64,000 nt of DNA from Lingula anatina (GCF_001039355.2 NW_019775269.1:122001-186000); one strand, 5' to 3'. Shown: positions 1-13,071, counted from the first letter of the stretch. Notes: generated by a model not told the origin, from the letters alone. Numbers and translations are program-made.

Positions 1-262
1 ATTCACACTCAAAGAAGGGATGGACGGCATAAACTGTATCCTCAGTACGCGCACCTAAAGGTACATGGGGAGGCGATATAGAGTCTGCGATTTCCGTGTC
101 ATTTGCACAAAAACGACGAGGTGCAAAAGTAGCAGCACTTGTTTGTTTGGACAGTGCTTTTCCAATTTTTCCAGTAGAAGTTCTTTGTCTGCATAATGTT
201 TCTAAAAACTCATAGAATGTACAATGTCTAAATTCCCTATTCATGCACCACGGTATCTTATT
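1..262 (-). CDS. Partial coding exon at the window edge, product not recognised
   Basis: The minus strand has an open frame of about 87 codons running from 262 off the left edge. It is preceded by an in-frame stop (CTAG) that could also serve as a splice acceptor, and its first in-frame ATG is at 244. The peptide begins NKIPWCMNREFRHCTFYEFL and later has IGKALSKQTSAATFAPRRFC and DTVYAVHPFFECE. It has four cysteines, mixed composition and none of the lysine/asparagine/isoleucine bias of chance AT-rich frames, which favours real coding. I do not recognise the family. The upstream pyrimidine tract is weak, so either an internal exon or a first exon starting at 244 is possible. A fortuitous ORF cannot be excluded. 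Confidence 0.35.
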
Positions 263-2924
263 CTAGTACATATCTAGTATTCGGAAACGTCATATAGAAA
301 GGAGTACTTTATTTATTTATTTATTTTGGGGGTATATTAGCTTGTATTTTATTCACGACTGAGAAAGGTAAATTATCCATGCGTATATATTTATGTATAA
401 GCTTTAACAAAAAACCTACACATTCATAGACCAGCTAACACACAAATACAAGCCTAGACTCACATTCCGACAAACGCCATCACAAACAAACAGTACTGTT
501 ATGAATTAGAGTTGGTATTATTTGGATTGTGTTGGAGGTGACACAGTGCATTGTGGTGTCCCTCTGGTGGGAGTTTTGAACCATGTGATGTCAGGCATCC
601 ATGTTGGTGGAGACGTGTGTGTTGCAGAAAATAAAGAAACAGTAATGCTTTTTTATATGTGTTTTATTACACAAACAAATGCTAAAACCCTCTGTGCGTG
701 ACAAATATCAATATGAATATAATACGTTTAAAGGCCTATATAGGTGCATAACAATAATTTTGACAACCACCTCATGAAGCTATTAATTGCTCATTTTTGC
801 AGCGACTCGTACCTCTATTATCTCCATTAGTATTTCAACTAGCTTTTGAATATTTATCAGTTCAGTGATATTATTGCAAACCACTGTATAATTTCACGTA
901 ATCCCTGCTCCAGCTTTGGTGCACGTACTTGTGCATGTAGTACCAACCATACCTTATGTGAGCTAGAGTACTAAATTCTTAAGTTGTGGGTTAAACATGC
1001 TGATCATTGGTCAAATTTTTAAGTCATTATGAGCTAGCGTATTCTCTATTAGTATTTCCAGCTACTGAACACTTGATTGATAGAAAAAACATTTATTGTG
1101 ATTGACTGACATTTGCGTGTATGGACTGAAAATGCCATATCAGTGCTATTTTACACACACACACACACACCTTCAAGCTGCTTTGTCTAATGCGGTATCC
1201 GCCTTAACTATCGCAAACAAATTGGTATTTTTCAGTGTGCTAAAAGTAACAAAACTTGCAAGCATATTGTTCAGCATGTCTTGTTCTTGAACTTCCGTTG
1301 TAGGCCTAGGACCCTACCTTGCGACATGTAACAAAATGTGCTGCTCTTGTGAACGGAGGACATATTTGTGACAACAGTTACTGTGGCAACAGTAACGTCT
1401 GGCATGTAGTTATTGCTGTAAACTAATTTGCCTTTACAAGCATATCTTCCTGAAATGTAATTTCCCGCAGACACACATTCCCCTCCAGTTATGTTTGTCT
1501 TCGAATGTTGCGTGCCGTCATGTCAAAAGCACAGAGTCGGATTAAGTCATTTTACGTTTCTTGTTCATGTAGGCCTACGACTAATATTAAATTTTGTTAA
1601 TATGATGTGATATTTGTTTAAACTGAGAGATCGAGAGAGAGAGAGAGAGAGAGAGGGAGGAGACATGGTACAACAGTGAACACAATTTAATACCGTACTA
1701 CTCTAACATTGCAACAGTTGAGATGGTCGCAATCGACAATAACGAACCAAATAGCATTGACTTAAAATTTCACTGAGATAAATGTATATAGATTAAGTTG
1801 CAAGCCGTATTTGAGTTAATATTTTTTATATAATATTCATCTCATAATAGTTGGTGTCTCGGCTGCCATTAATGTGAGGAAGCCCTCTACTACAGAGGTA
1901 GGCTTATAATTCTTCCACAACAGTCTGATGGTTCATTTTTGGGGAAGAAGGTTGTAAACAGCAAGCTGGTGGTGACGAAATGACTTTGATCTTCATATCC
2001 AGTTTGATCGAAGTGCATTAGTGTAGGTGTGGCTTTTGGCTTTCATTGTTAAGTAGCTGCTGTGAGAGAGAGAGGGAGACAGGCAGCAATACTCTAGACT
2101 TGGAATATTAAGAATGAAGTTACTGTATTTTTCCTTCATTCAAGAGTTTGTATTGAATTGTTTTTTACCTGCAATATTCGATGCTTATCTAGAGGCAAGG
2201 TGAATAGCCTCCTCCCTGGAGAGGTACTCCCCTTTATTTCTGCTTATCTAGTACATTAACAATAGTCTGATGGGGATCCATTCAACCACATATATATAGG
2301 CCTACTTATCTTATGGTTACTGTGGAGCCGAATCCGTGAGTAGCTGAGAACCATTTTATACACGTCAGTTAATAAAGACACGCAATCAATACTTACAGCA
2401 GTTTAATTCCTGTCAAACAACAATATTCTACAAGACACATTATGATATACAAAACACAACATTAATGAACGTCTGCTTTTTGGTCCGGATTGAACTTTGT
2501 TTTCTTCAGTTTGAATCATTGTGAGAGAGAAAGAAGTGCTCTTTACACTTCAAGTTGTCAATGTGACCATAGGCACATAATTTATCTATCCATGAGGAAA
2601 ATGACTTGTCTGAAACATCTGAGAGGAGCAAGATACCCTCTGGCAGGACCACACATTGATTTTTTCAAGATGTTCACAGTTAGGTCTCTGGTTTATGCAC
2701 TGTCCAACACGAAATTATGTATGGAATATTGTCATCACTAAGCTCGTCTACAGCATGGAATACGGGAAAGATATCATCTACCTTCATGATGTCTTAAGAC
2801 CCGCATCGAAAATGTATCCATGGCTGTACTCAGAACTGACCACGTAGCTTAATCACGTGATGTTAAAATGTGATGACGGGTTTGGGTCTCTCAGAGAACC
2901 AGTCAAACAAAAAGCTACAGAGAA
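263..2924. other. Noncoding stretch downstream of the aquaporin
   Basis: No convincing coding exon was seen on either strand; the short open frames here have no recognisable domain or splice context. The part next to 2925 should contain the 3' untranslated region of the minus-strand aquaporin. There is a short CA run near 1154-1170 and a GA microsatellite near 1624-1655. Confidence 0.5.
1624..1655. repeat. (GA)n microsatellite
   Basis: Direct reading shows a nearly uninterrupted GA dinucleotide run of about 32 bases in noncoding DNA. Confidence 0.9.
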
Positions 2925-5900
2925 TCAAAAATGGGTAGATTCAATGTAAGCGTGATTTTGGTACCCTCTGAACTCAACAGGCTTAAAATCACTGTCATTG
3001 TTTTGGAAATCTTCTTCTTTGTTAGTACAACTTGATTCCTCACCCTCCTCTAAAAGGGAGCGGCATCTGCACGCTAAGTATCTCTTCAGCTTTTTCACCG
3101 AGGCGTCTTCAGCGAAGATAAACTCGTACAAAAAGCCTGCAATCAGACCGCCAACCAGGGGTCCGACCCAATACACCTGGAAGCAGTATTTAAAGAACGG
3201 TTAGAATATATTCCTAATAAATGATGTTGTAAATGTTATTTTATTACAGATAAAAGTTTATGCACTCGATCGAATATTTTATATTTAAGGCTGCATTTGC
3301 CTTTTTGATAATCAATTATATGTATGCTTGACTGAAAAGAGAGTTGTCTATCAACAGAAACCAATTAGATATGCCAAACCAACAGCTGACCAAAAGTTAG
3401 TGTTCTAATATTCACAAAGGCAGACAACGCTAAGGGCGGCTAACACAAATGGAAACGCCTCTGACTGGTCACTCGTTTTACCCAGTGGTTTGTCCACGTG
3501 TCTGATATCAAAGCTGGTCCCAAACTACGGGCTGGGTTCATGCTACACCCCGTGTACTCGTGCTGAAATGAAGGGAAAAACATGTTATAGCTGACTTTTA
3601 TATGTGTAAGCTTTACACTAGAAAGACCAGGCAAAAAAAAACAAAAACAACAACAAAAAAAAAACATGTTAAAACGGTATTTTAATAATTAAAATGGCAA
3701 TCTTTAGTTGTGTTTATTTGCCATCTAAAGTGCTGCTCAACACGATTAAATCTTGACATCCACTAAGCCATATTTCTTTTGACATTCATATTGCTTAGTG
3801 TGGAGTTTCATTCTAACATTCCTCATGGTCGACAGGAAACAGAAAAAAAAAACAGCTACTACGACTTGCGACTTTAATTAAAATTTCGAAAAAGAATAAT
3901 GATATTGATATATATATGCAAATTCAATTATATTACCTGTAATACCACCTGTTGAGATCGCTAATTTTTTCAGGCTAAAATTAAAGCAACGAAAAAAAAA
4001 CACATGGATTCATACTCCATAGCGGAAGAGAAGAGAAACGTCAATACTCTGATATTGCGATGTTCCATGTTTCACAACCCGCACCTCTGACACACAAGAA
4101 AATGTCATGAACAATTCAGTGGGTCTGCTTTAAAAAAGATGTAAAATGACTTTGTCAGTTTAAAACGAAATTCCAACACGCAAAAATGCGTAAAAAATGT
4201 ACGTCATGAACAAATCTAATACTTCATGTTATGTGCCCATAATTCATATAGGTGAGTCGTGTTCCATCAGCTTTACATCCTACATAATATTAATGTTTCT
4301 AAATTCTTATTGCTAAGTAAAAGGGACCCATTTGTGGTGGAAACAGGCCTTAAGCACTTAGTCATGAAGAGGAGATGGGGTGTATTTAGACGTGTGATAA
4401 GATATGGATATCCATCTCATGTTTTTTAAAAACGTATTATGGATATCGGACTGCGGCATTTGGCGGGTGTCATTTTCTAAAATAAAGTAGTGATACATAC
4501 ACCCTCTGTATTTGATTGGAAATTGGTCGGATTGGGGTTTGACTTGGGAATCATGAAACCCTGCTCCGTCATTATCACAGCCTCTTGCGATGGTTGTTGA
4601 TCGCAAGACTCCGATTGTTTTGAACAGTTCCATAAAATCGAAAATCGACTAGGCGACTGATGAAAAATGGTGGAAACCACAGCATTTCACCATTTGGCAA
4701 TGAGCAATGGGACGTCCTCATTGATGCAAATTTTGGTGTGGAAAAATGAAATGTAAAACTAATATCAGTGAATAGTAATAGGTACATTTATATGTACTTT
4801 CTGCCTTTGTAATTCCTATCATTTTTCAACAGTGACACTGTTAAACCTTGTGAAATATATTCTAGTTCTTTGAATGGATAATTCTCGAATGATAAATAAG
4901 TTGTTTAAGTTCTATTTGTTTATTATTTCTTTAATCATTGATGGTGTCTTTTCATTCAAATATTATTCAGGATACAATTTCAGACATGTTAATGCGAATG
5001 TAGGCGTCACATCATTTAGACTACCTATTTTTGAAAGGACGATTTATTCCTTGGATGACTAACACGTACAATACGAAATTGATTTCAATATTCCATTGCC
5101 CTTGTATCATTAGCATCTTAACAAAGATGTCTGCTTTTTGCTGTTTTCATGCACGAAATTCCGACAGCACGTACGCTGCCCTGGGCGACTTGTTTCGCAA
5201 CATAATCAGAAACAGTTACCTTCGGTTTTGAATGAAAATCTAGATGTAGAGGTTACTGCTCGAAGGAAATTACGAATGCTGAAAAGAATATCCATGATTA
5301 GGCTGTCGTCTCGTAAAAGGTCTGTAATTATTTGGAATTCTGGAAATGTCAAGCATATTGTAAAGCACTCAATTAGGATGTAGCTATGAATGAAAACCCC
5401 CCATGCTAACCGTTTTTTTTAATATACAGACAGAATACAGTAGGTGTGCCCACAGCTTCTTGACCCGTTATTGAAAAAATTGCCGCACGAAGCACGGCTT
5501 TCAGTAAAATCACCTTATGAAACACTCACGGGAGAAGATAATTTCATGACAATAAAACGTGTGGATCATTGGGGTGATATTTTTTTTAATTAATATTTTC
5601 ACTGATAAATTATGCTGGTCCCTTTTCAAAGAAAAATATTACCGATGGTCCCAAAAATATGTCTATAATTTCTTCAAAAACAGGTAATGGTTGAGGGTCA
5701 AGAACGCTTCCATGCTCCTAAAGCTGTTAATCCATTTCCTTAACCACTTGTTTGTCTTGAGAAGCATGTTCCTTTTAAAGAGGGTAACCAAACCCATCAT
5801 ATAAAATCTCAGCTGTGGAGTATTGATTTTTCTACCCAACTTACCAACTGAATGATAGCACGATAATTCACGAGGAATAGTGTTACTAGTGTATTGATTA

Positions 5901-8782
5901 TCTGAAGTTATATAGTTGAATTTATACGTGCACAGGAAGTGGTGCACACGATTTTTTTTCGACGCATTTTAGTATAGTCATAATCTTTATTAGTTCCAGC
6001 AAAATTTCATAACAAGGCTTTTACCTACCTGACAATATATCAAAATAGTGACATATTCTAATGAAAACCTACATCACGCTGCTAGTTATACACATTCAGT
6101 ATTGAATACTGGAAGACGTACAGCTGATTTCAAAGTGTTAATAAAGCCTGTTTGTAATACACATACTGGTTCAGAATTTATAGATTTCCCAATCGGTTTG
6201 ATTGAGGTGTCAAATAGTTTCAAATTTAGTATATTTAAAATATATGTATAAGTAGAGAAGTTTGAGCAACAATACATTAATGTTCTTTGCCTTTTTTTTA
6301 TCAAAATTCGTTTTAAATACATTTAAACTGAAATCTATAATTGTGAAATAATGATATTTGATAGCACGTGTGTCATACCAAGCAATACATATAGGGAAGT
6401 TAGGTCTTGGAAGACAAAAGGCATAGAATAGAAAAGGCTATTTGAATTCGTTAAAAGTGGTCATTTTTCTTATAAATCACCGCCTACCATAAAATGCACA
6501 TGCAGGGGGACACTCCGATACAGAGCATGTTACCACAACGGGACCTACTATAAAAAAACAAAAAGCTTTTATTGATGACCTGCATGACGCGTGGTCAGCT
6601 TATGTCTGCGTTGTCCTAGAACGCAACTGCCCCTCATAATTAATAAGAAAACGATCACATGTAAGTGTTTCCGGCGAAATATTGAGTAGAATTTTCCGTC
6701 ACCAAGGGTTTTAGTGTTATAGACAAAATTAACAGATTTATAGAGCGTGACGCTTTGGCAATCTTTTGTTAGAAAGGAAAACGTGACCGAGATTTCCATT
6801 CCTGGGATTACTATTACTACTGTCACACCGGTATAACTACGCTCGACTTAACTTCATTACGGCTGTAGAGAGATTAACGTAAACTGACTGAGCTGAAACT
6901 GTAAAATAAACCCCTGTTAGAACTGACTAACTAAGACTATTAACCAGGCTTCGTGCCAACCATTGGTTGTTGCCATAGGAACGAAGTTAATGGACTGACT
7001 GACCGTGCAATTCTAAGATAGAAATCTTATATTCTTCTTTAATAACACACCTTGCTAATTAGAATAAGCTTATTCCGAACCCAACAAAAACCCATAATCT
7101 CCATATAAGACCTTGAAATACGGTGGGTTCCTTCCTTCTATCTGTTTTTCTTATTGAAGAGATGTGTTTTATTTTTTTTATCATGTTGTCAGTTGTGTGT
7201 GTGTGGATGGGGGGGGGGGGGGGNNNNNNNNNNNNNNNNNNNNNNNNNNNNNNNNNNNNNNNNNNNNNNNNNNNNNNNNNNNNNNNNNNNNNNNNNNNNN
7301 NNNNNNNNNNNNNNNNNNNNNNNNNNNNNNNNNNNNNNNNNNNNNNNNNNNNNNNNNNNNNNNNNNNNNNNNNNNNNNNNNNNNNNNNNNNNNNNNNNNN
7401 NNNNNNNNNNNNNNNNNNNNNNNNNNNNNNNNNNNNNNNNNNNNNNNNNNNNNNNNNNNNNNNNNNNNNNNNNNNNNNNNNNNNNNNNNNNNNNNNNNNN
7501 NNNNNNNNNNNNNNNNNNNNNNNNNNNNNNNNNNNNNNNNNNNNNNNNNNNNNNNNNNNNNNNNNNNNNNNNNNNNNNNNNNNNNNNNNNNNNNNNNNNN
7601 NNNNNNNNNNNNNNNNNNNNNNNNNNNNNNNNNNNNNNNNNNNNNNNNNNNNNNNNNNNNNNNNNNNNNNNNNNNNNNNNNNNNNNNNNNNNNNNNNNNN
7701 NNNNNNNNNNNNNNNNNNNNNNNNNNNNNNNNNNNNNNNNNNNNNNNNNNNNNNNNNNNNNNNNNNNGGGGGGGGAACGCCCCACCCCACCCCCTAAACT
7801 ACTCATAAACCCAATCCTTTAGCCTCCAATATTCTTTCAGAGCGATTATTCACTATAAATTTAGTATAATGAACACCACCTCCCTCTAAGTTATGATTTA
7901 TGTAATTCAGATTTTTATGTAAATTTGATTGTAATAATGAAACTATAATTTTAGTAACCAAAGTTGTAACGTGTAGTGGCATGCAGTCACCGTATTACTA
8001 AACACACATGCACGCATTTATGCCACGAGAGATAGGTAATGGAAAAGACATTTAGGGAATCGTCGAATATTCATGATTGCTTTGATTGTATTCATGTTTT
8101 GTTGATGTACTTCGTAAATCGGTTCGCATAAATTTTCCATATACCCAAATCCAAAACAGATTCTGATATTCATATTCCAAATAAAATAAAAATCCCTCTA
8201 CCCTATGAAAGCACTCACCGCATACAGATGTGCCATGGTGACGGCAATGCCAATGGACAGTGGCCGGGAGCCGGACAGGTCAGTCCTACTTCCGTCACAG
8301 GCCGCGAACACCGTGAACACCAATACGAGAGTGCAGAATATCTCGATGCCCACGCCCTGGCTCACGGTAACCCCGGGGGAAAGGAGGTTGGCTCCCAACT
8401 TCTTGCCGCCGTCGGTGGCGTTGGCCGGGGTGAGAACGTTCAGAAGGGCAGCTCCCCCGACCGCTCCAGTGACTTGCGCTACGATGTAAAACACCGCTTT
8501 CACGAAGGTGATATTGCCGACGGCCCACATGGCTACCGTCACCGCTGGGTTGATGTGCCCTCCACTGGAGTTGCCAAAAATCCATACTATAGTCCCCACC
8601 GTGAATCCGAACACCAAAGAAATCTGTAGTTGCGCCACGACAGGCGAACGGTCGCCAGTGATTGCCCCACAGCCTACAAGTACAAGGAGGAGGGTGCCGA
8701 TAAATTCGGCTGCGAAGGCCCGGTAGAATAGTGGGTTACGAAACTCATTGATCCCAATGGGCTTGTATTTGGATTCAACCAT
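2925..8782 (-). CDS. Aquaporin, water-selective type, three coding exons
   Basis: A MIP-family membrane channel of 298 aa. Coding exons in transcript order are 8782-8219, 3562-3482 and 3176-2925, all phase 0 with GT-AG borders. The start at 8782 ([10 protein letters not shown]) is preferred because an ATG at 8872 would add a 30-residue tail unlike the family and has poor context. The two half-helix motifs are NPA at about residues 78-80 and 197-199. The aromatic/arginine filter can be read as F58, H185, C194 and R200, the set found in water-selective AQP1-like channels; the cysteine beside the second NPA is the position linked to mercury sensitivity in AQP1. There is an N-glycosylation sequon NAT near residue 121 in loop C. 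The cytoplasmic tail is charged and ends near IESTHF. Water transport is inferred from these residues, not shown. The assignment to a numbered subtype is not certain. Confidence 0.95.
3563..8218 (-). other. Large aquaporin intron with sequence gap
   Basis: Intron between the first and second aquaporin coding exons, with donor GTGAGT at its 8218 end and an acceptor ...TTTCAG at its 3563 end. It contains AT-rich noncoding DNA and one N run. No gene was recognised inside it; the short ORFs look accidental. Confidence 0.85.
7224..7767. other. Assembly gap flanked by poly-G
   Basis: 544 Ns, bordered on the left by a run of about 14 G and on the right by about 8 G. The homopolymer is the likely reason the assembly broke. 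Open frames spanning the Ns are meaningless. Confidence 0.98.
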
Positions 8783-8878
8783 CTCCGTGAATGTGTTGGT
8801 AAATAATACGCGCGTTGTCTTCAGCGACGATATTTTATGACAGACGACGGGAACGAGTGTCCTTTCACACATGCGCAA

Positions 8879-10831
8879 ATATGAATAATTCAGTGATGGC
8901 CTAACTTAAACAAAGTAGCCTACTTCTCGGTAAACATTAAGTCAATGATATTGCTAAGCACTCTCGGCTGTTACACTCGTAATTTCTTCTCTTGTTGTAA
9001 AAGCGTATTTATTTACAAAGAACAGCACGTCCGCCGGGAAAAAAACTGATGTACAAATTTTGATCAAAAGGGAGTGGAATAAAAAGCCTGTTGACAGCGA
9101 TGCATTCATACCGATTAAACCGCAAAAAATATATGGAGGAGAAGTAAAAAAAAATGAAAAAATGATCAATTTTTATTCGTATTACGTTTTGTTTCTGAAT
9201 AAATTGGTCCGCTGTGTGAAACTGTTCCTGAATGATTGGTGTTTAATAATTAACCAACCTTTATTACTCAACCTAAGTCTTCTGGTATACTGCAACTAGA
9301 ACCATATAATGTTGGGTAGGTGTGAATATGGGCAGGTAGCCAAAAACAGATAAATAAATAAAGAAAGAAAGATAGAAAGAAAGAAAGAAAGAAAGAAAGT
9401 TACTTACCTGGAAAGAATAGTCCAAAAATCACGCCGTTCAAAAATATTTTTACAAATAAGCCCTTTTTACATCAGCGGTCTACACAAAGGCTCAATATAT
9501 TTACATCGATTGTTCTAGTTTAATGGTACAGTCTCCAAGTTACGGTACTGTTTAGGAGGTTGGCAGCTTAACAGCCTGGTAAAAGAGTCGCCTAAACAGA
9601 GCCCCGTACTCGCCACTGCTAATTAATCAACTTCCGTCCACCCAAAAAGTGGGAAGCGAACTTGTGAATGTGACCCCCCCCCCTCTCGAATGTATGTACA
9701 TGACAGGATTTTGTATCGGTACAGAATGCACCGCAAAAGTATACCGATCGAAACAGGTGGCGACTTGCGGCATTTTTAATATCGATGCAACGAATTACCA
9801 GGATATTTTCGGTCGGATAAAATGTTCACAAAACTACGTCCTTTTCACAGTTCGGGCTGGACCGTCTCCAGTTCGCTTCTTTTGTTTTCACCCAGATACC
9901 AAGAGATCCTCCACCTGTCACCCTGAGTTACTAAGTACTAATATTTGCAGTCATTGGGAAATTCAGAGGCGTACACAGGCCTTATAATCGAAATTGTCGC
10001 TTGAGACTTGGAGCCGCCGATTTGTGATATCGATCGCCGAATTCTAAATTAAAATGCCTTAGACCGTGGTTTCCTGATCAGTTTGTGAAATACGTTGCAA
10101 ACACCGCATTTTAAATTGAGAACGCAATTCCGTTAACCTGTCCGTATCTACAGGAGATTATTGAAATCGCATTACTCCCGCATTAATTCGCGGTTGAGAA
10201 AATGCCGATGCTGATGGTAGAAAGGCGAGTTACAAGGGGTAACTCAGGGTGTAACAGAAGTGCAGTGGTCTTTGAAAATGGTGTCAGGAGCTTACCATTT
10301 GAATTGCTTAAATTCTTTCATTTGCCTTTTAAAGACATACTTAACAGCGTCCTAACCCCGTTACCTCGTTACGGTTTTAAGTGTTGCATATTTGATGATT
10401 ACCCCTTTTAGTTCATTCGCTTTAATGAGAACCAGGTAAGTCAGGCGTATCATAATAGGCAAGAGGTCTCCTTTTTGCTGAAAGTCTTATGAATATTTTA
10501 CATATCCACAAATAACTTATTCCCTACTAGAGGAAAAACTTGGCTTAATAAGCGGTTCACGATTTTTTGATAATCGAAATGTTTCTACTTCCTCTCCCTG
10601 AACTTATGCAACAATATTTTTAACGATACATTAAGGGCGGCATGGGATGAAAATTAGTATATTTACCTTAATTTTAATTTACATTATTCTTATTTTTGCC
10701 CAGATTGGAATTCTCATCCTAAAGGAATCTAATTACTCTTAAGAAAAAATATTTTTAGATATAATGAAGGTTATTACATCTTCCTCTCCTCTTAGCACGA
10801 GAAATATGTGATATTCCAACAACCTATTAAC
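8879..10831. other. Noncoding region upstream of the aquaporin
   Basis: Expected to hold the aquaporin promoter and any 5' untranslated exon, neither of which I can place. There is a GAAA microsatellite at about 9361-9399. The longest frame (9649-9987, plus) has no domain, splice partner or convincing composition and is treated as chance. Confidence 0.5.
9361..9399. repeat. (GAAA)n microsatellite
   Basis: Tandem GAAA units with one GATA interruption, noncoding. Confidence 0.9.
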
Positions 10832-10834
10832 TTA

Positions 10835-11091
10835 GGCTTCGTTCACATGCAATGTCTATTTTCTAATTTCTATTTTCTATTTGCGCTATCTTATGATCAC
10901 GGTCTGTGCCCTGAATATCCCGCCGCGTAATTACTGGCAGCGCGAGCCAGTTACTTATAGTAACTTATAGTAACTGGCTCGCGCTGCCAGTAATTACGCC
11001 GCGGGATATTCAGGCCACAGACCGTGATCATAAGACATACCGCAAATAGAAAATAGAATTTAGAAAATAGACATTGCATGTGAACGAAGCC
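10835..11091. mobile_element. Harbinger/Tourist-like foldback MITE
   Basis: A 257-bp element that is almost entirely two inverted arms of roughly 115-120 bp. It starts GGCTTCGTTCACATGC and ends with the reverse complement. Both ends are flanked by the trinucleotide TTA (10832-10834 and 11092-11094), the 3-bp target duplication typical of PIF/Harbinger elements. The arms differ at only a few positions. The centre has a short direct repeat built on ACTTATAGTA. There is no coding capacity, so it would depend on a transposase encoded elsewhere. Superfamily assignment rests on the TTA duplication and terminal G-rich repeats. Confidence 0.85.
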
Positions 11092-11095
11092 TTAG

Positions 11096-11313
11096 GGTGT
11101 TTTCCCAGAGATTTAGATCGATCTAAAGATTAAGATTTAGATCGACCTAACTCCCTGGGGGTTCACGCTAAATTGCAGTCAGCCGAGCGGGCACCATAGT
11201 TAATTACCCCCTTACAGCTTTTAGTAGGCGGGGCAGACGCTTAAGCCGGCCAAGCTGACAGTAATCTAGTGAGACTCGCCACAGGGATAGATCGATCTAG
11301 ATTAATTAAACGG
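11096..11313. mobile_element. Diverged MITE-like inverted repeat
   Basis: The left half contains TTTAGATCGATCTAAA and TTTAGATCGACCTAA followed by CCCTGGGGGTTCACGCTAA. The right half, reverse complemented, reads TCTAGATCGATCTATCCCTG and then a similar block ending in GTCAGC. The arms are alignable but imperfect. The same motifs recur at 15105-15360, suggesting an old family. Boundaries are approximate. Confidence 0.45.
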
Positions 11314-11960
11314 CTTTCATCTCAACACACCAAGTTGGATGTTGCATGAGCAAATAATATGACAGTTTTTAAAGCTTTTAGTCTCACTTCTGTTTTATTC
11401 TGAAAATCATGTTTTTATTTTGTTTTGTTACCTCGGCAAAGAATCCCACTAAAAAAACAATGAGTATTTTGGTAAACATATCGGTAATATGCATTAGAGG
11501 TACACTGTACGCGTTTGGAAATTTCTCGAAGTCATATATTCTATATCTACATATCCTGCAAAGCTAAAATTTTACCCAATTCAGTCCTTAAAACTATATA
11601 ACTCCTCATATTTAAGTACCTGGCGTCGTTAGTTCCTTCTGAAAGTACAGGAAGATATAGCATTCAACATGTAAATGACTGACCAATCATTTACAAAGAA
11701 GTCATTAAATAAATGGAATAAAACATCGAAACCTAGAGCAGGGTCGGATCGAGCAATGATTTGCGGGTTGGAAAAAATTACCTTTTTTTCTCAAGGAGAA
11801 TTCATTTTGCCTGTAGATTCCTTATAGACCACCGTTAAATAAATGAGAGGCAAATGATATTCCGCCTATGTTAAATAGTGTTACCCCGTGTAAAGACATG
11901 TAGTTATGAAAGAGAGAATTACTCAGGGGGAGGGGGGTCTCCGAAGATATCATTAAACCC

Positions 11961-13071
11961 TTACCCGCCAATTACCTGTATATGCCATAACCTTTGCGTG
12001 ACAGCGTATGATTTGCACTTGACTCAAGATGGTAAAATCGTGCATTATATTTTCAGAGATAATGATGTTGATGATCATAGATGACCCCAAAAAACTTCGT
12101 CTCCATCCTTCCTAACTATTAACATAACATCGTTTTTCTGACATGGTGTTGCGTATTTTGCCTTTAAGCGAGAGCAAATTGTGCTTACTGACACAGGGTG
12201 GTGGCAGTAGATAAGAAATTGAGCCTCTGCTGTCATAAATGTGTAAATTTACCACAAAAGGTCAAAGTATGCAAAGGTAACTTCAACTACAACATAAACA
12301 CTTACCCAAATTATCGCATTGTGTATGAGCATTCGCGCTGCACTAGTATTTGCAGGCCTAAATAACGGATGGCAGAATTTTCAGCGGTTGACAACCTATA
12401 CAATAGATTATAAACAAGCTAAAAAAATTACAACTTGTGTATGCAAACAGGGATGTGTTTGTATTGTATGTGTGAGGTGATGCGTACCCCCTTGCGTATG
12501 TCCTTATAAAATTAANTTACCCGCCAATTACCTGTAGATGCCATAACCTTTGCGTGACAGCGTATGATTTGCACTTGACTCAAGATGGTAAAATCGTGCA
12601 TTATATTTTCAGAGATAATGATGTTGATGATCATAGATGACCCCAAAAAACTTCGTCTCCATCCTTCCTAACTATCAACATAACATCGTTTTTCTGACAT
12701 GGTGTTGCGTATTTTGCCTTTAAGCGAGAGCAAATTGTGCTTACTGACACAGGGTGGTGGCAGTAGATAAGAAATTGAGCCTCTGCTGTCATAAATGTGT
12801 AAATTTACCACAAAAGGTCAAAGTATGCAAAGGTAACTTCAACTACAACATAAACACTTACCCAGATTATCGCATTGTGTATGAGCATTCGCGCTGCACT
12901 AGTATCTGCAGGCCTAAATAACGGATGGCAGAATTTTCAGCGGTTGACAACCTATACAATAGATTATAAACAAGCTAAAAAAATTACAACTTGTGTATGC
13001 AAACAGGGATGTGTTTGTATTGTATGTGTGAGGTGATACGTACCCTCTTGCGTATGTCCTTATAAAATTAA
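11961..13071. repeat. Direct duplication of ~555 bp across a single N
   Basis: 11961-12515 is repeated at 12517-13071 (offset 556), with one N at 12516 between the copies. About half a dozen single-base differences are visible, for example CTGTATATG against CTGTAGATG, and CCCAAATTA against CCCAGATTA. The right copy runs on past the point where the left copy stops. This fits two overlapping contig ends from different haplotypes placed side by side rather than a genomic duplication. No gene was recognised in it. Confidence 0.85.

Noticed and set aside
7059-7822. Several long ORFs spanning 7.1-7.8 kb on both strands
   Set aside because: They consist almost entirely of translated Ns from the assembly gap.
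8205-8629. Plus-strand ORFs opposite the aquaporin exon
   Set aside because: Antisense shadows of the conserved aquaporin reading frame.
9649-9987. 112-codon plus-strand ORF upstream of the aquaporin
   Set aside because: No domain, no splice partners, no signal peptide and a composition that looks random; probably chance.
10835-11091. CRISPR-like or viral origin hairpin interpretation of the large palindrome
   Set aside because: TTA target duplications and terminal repeats fit a eukaryotic MITE; there is no repeat-spacer array.
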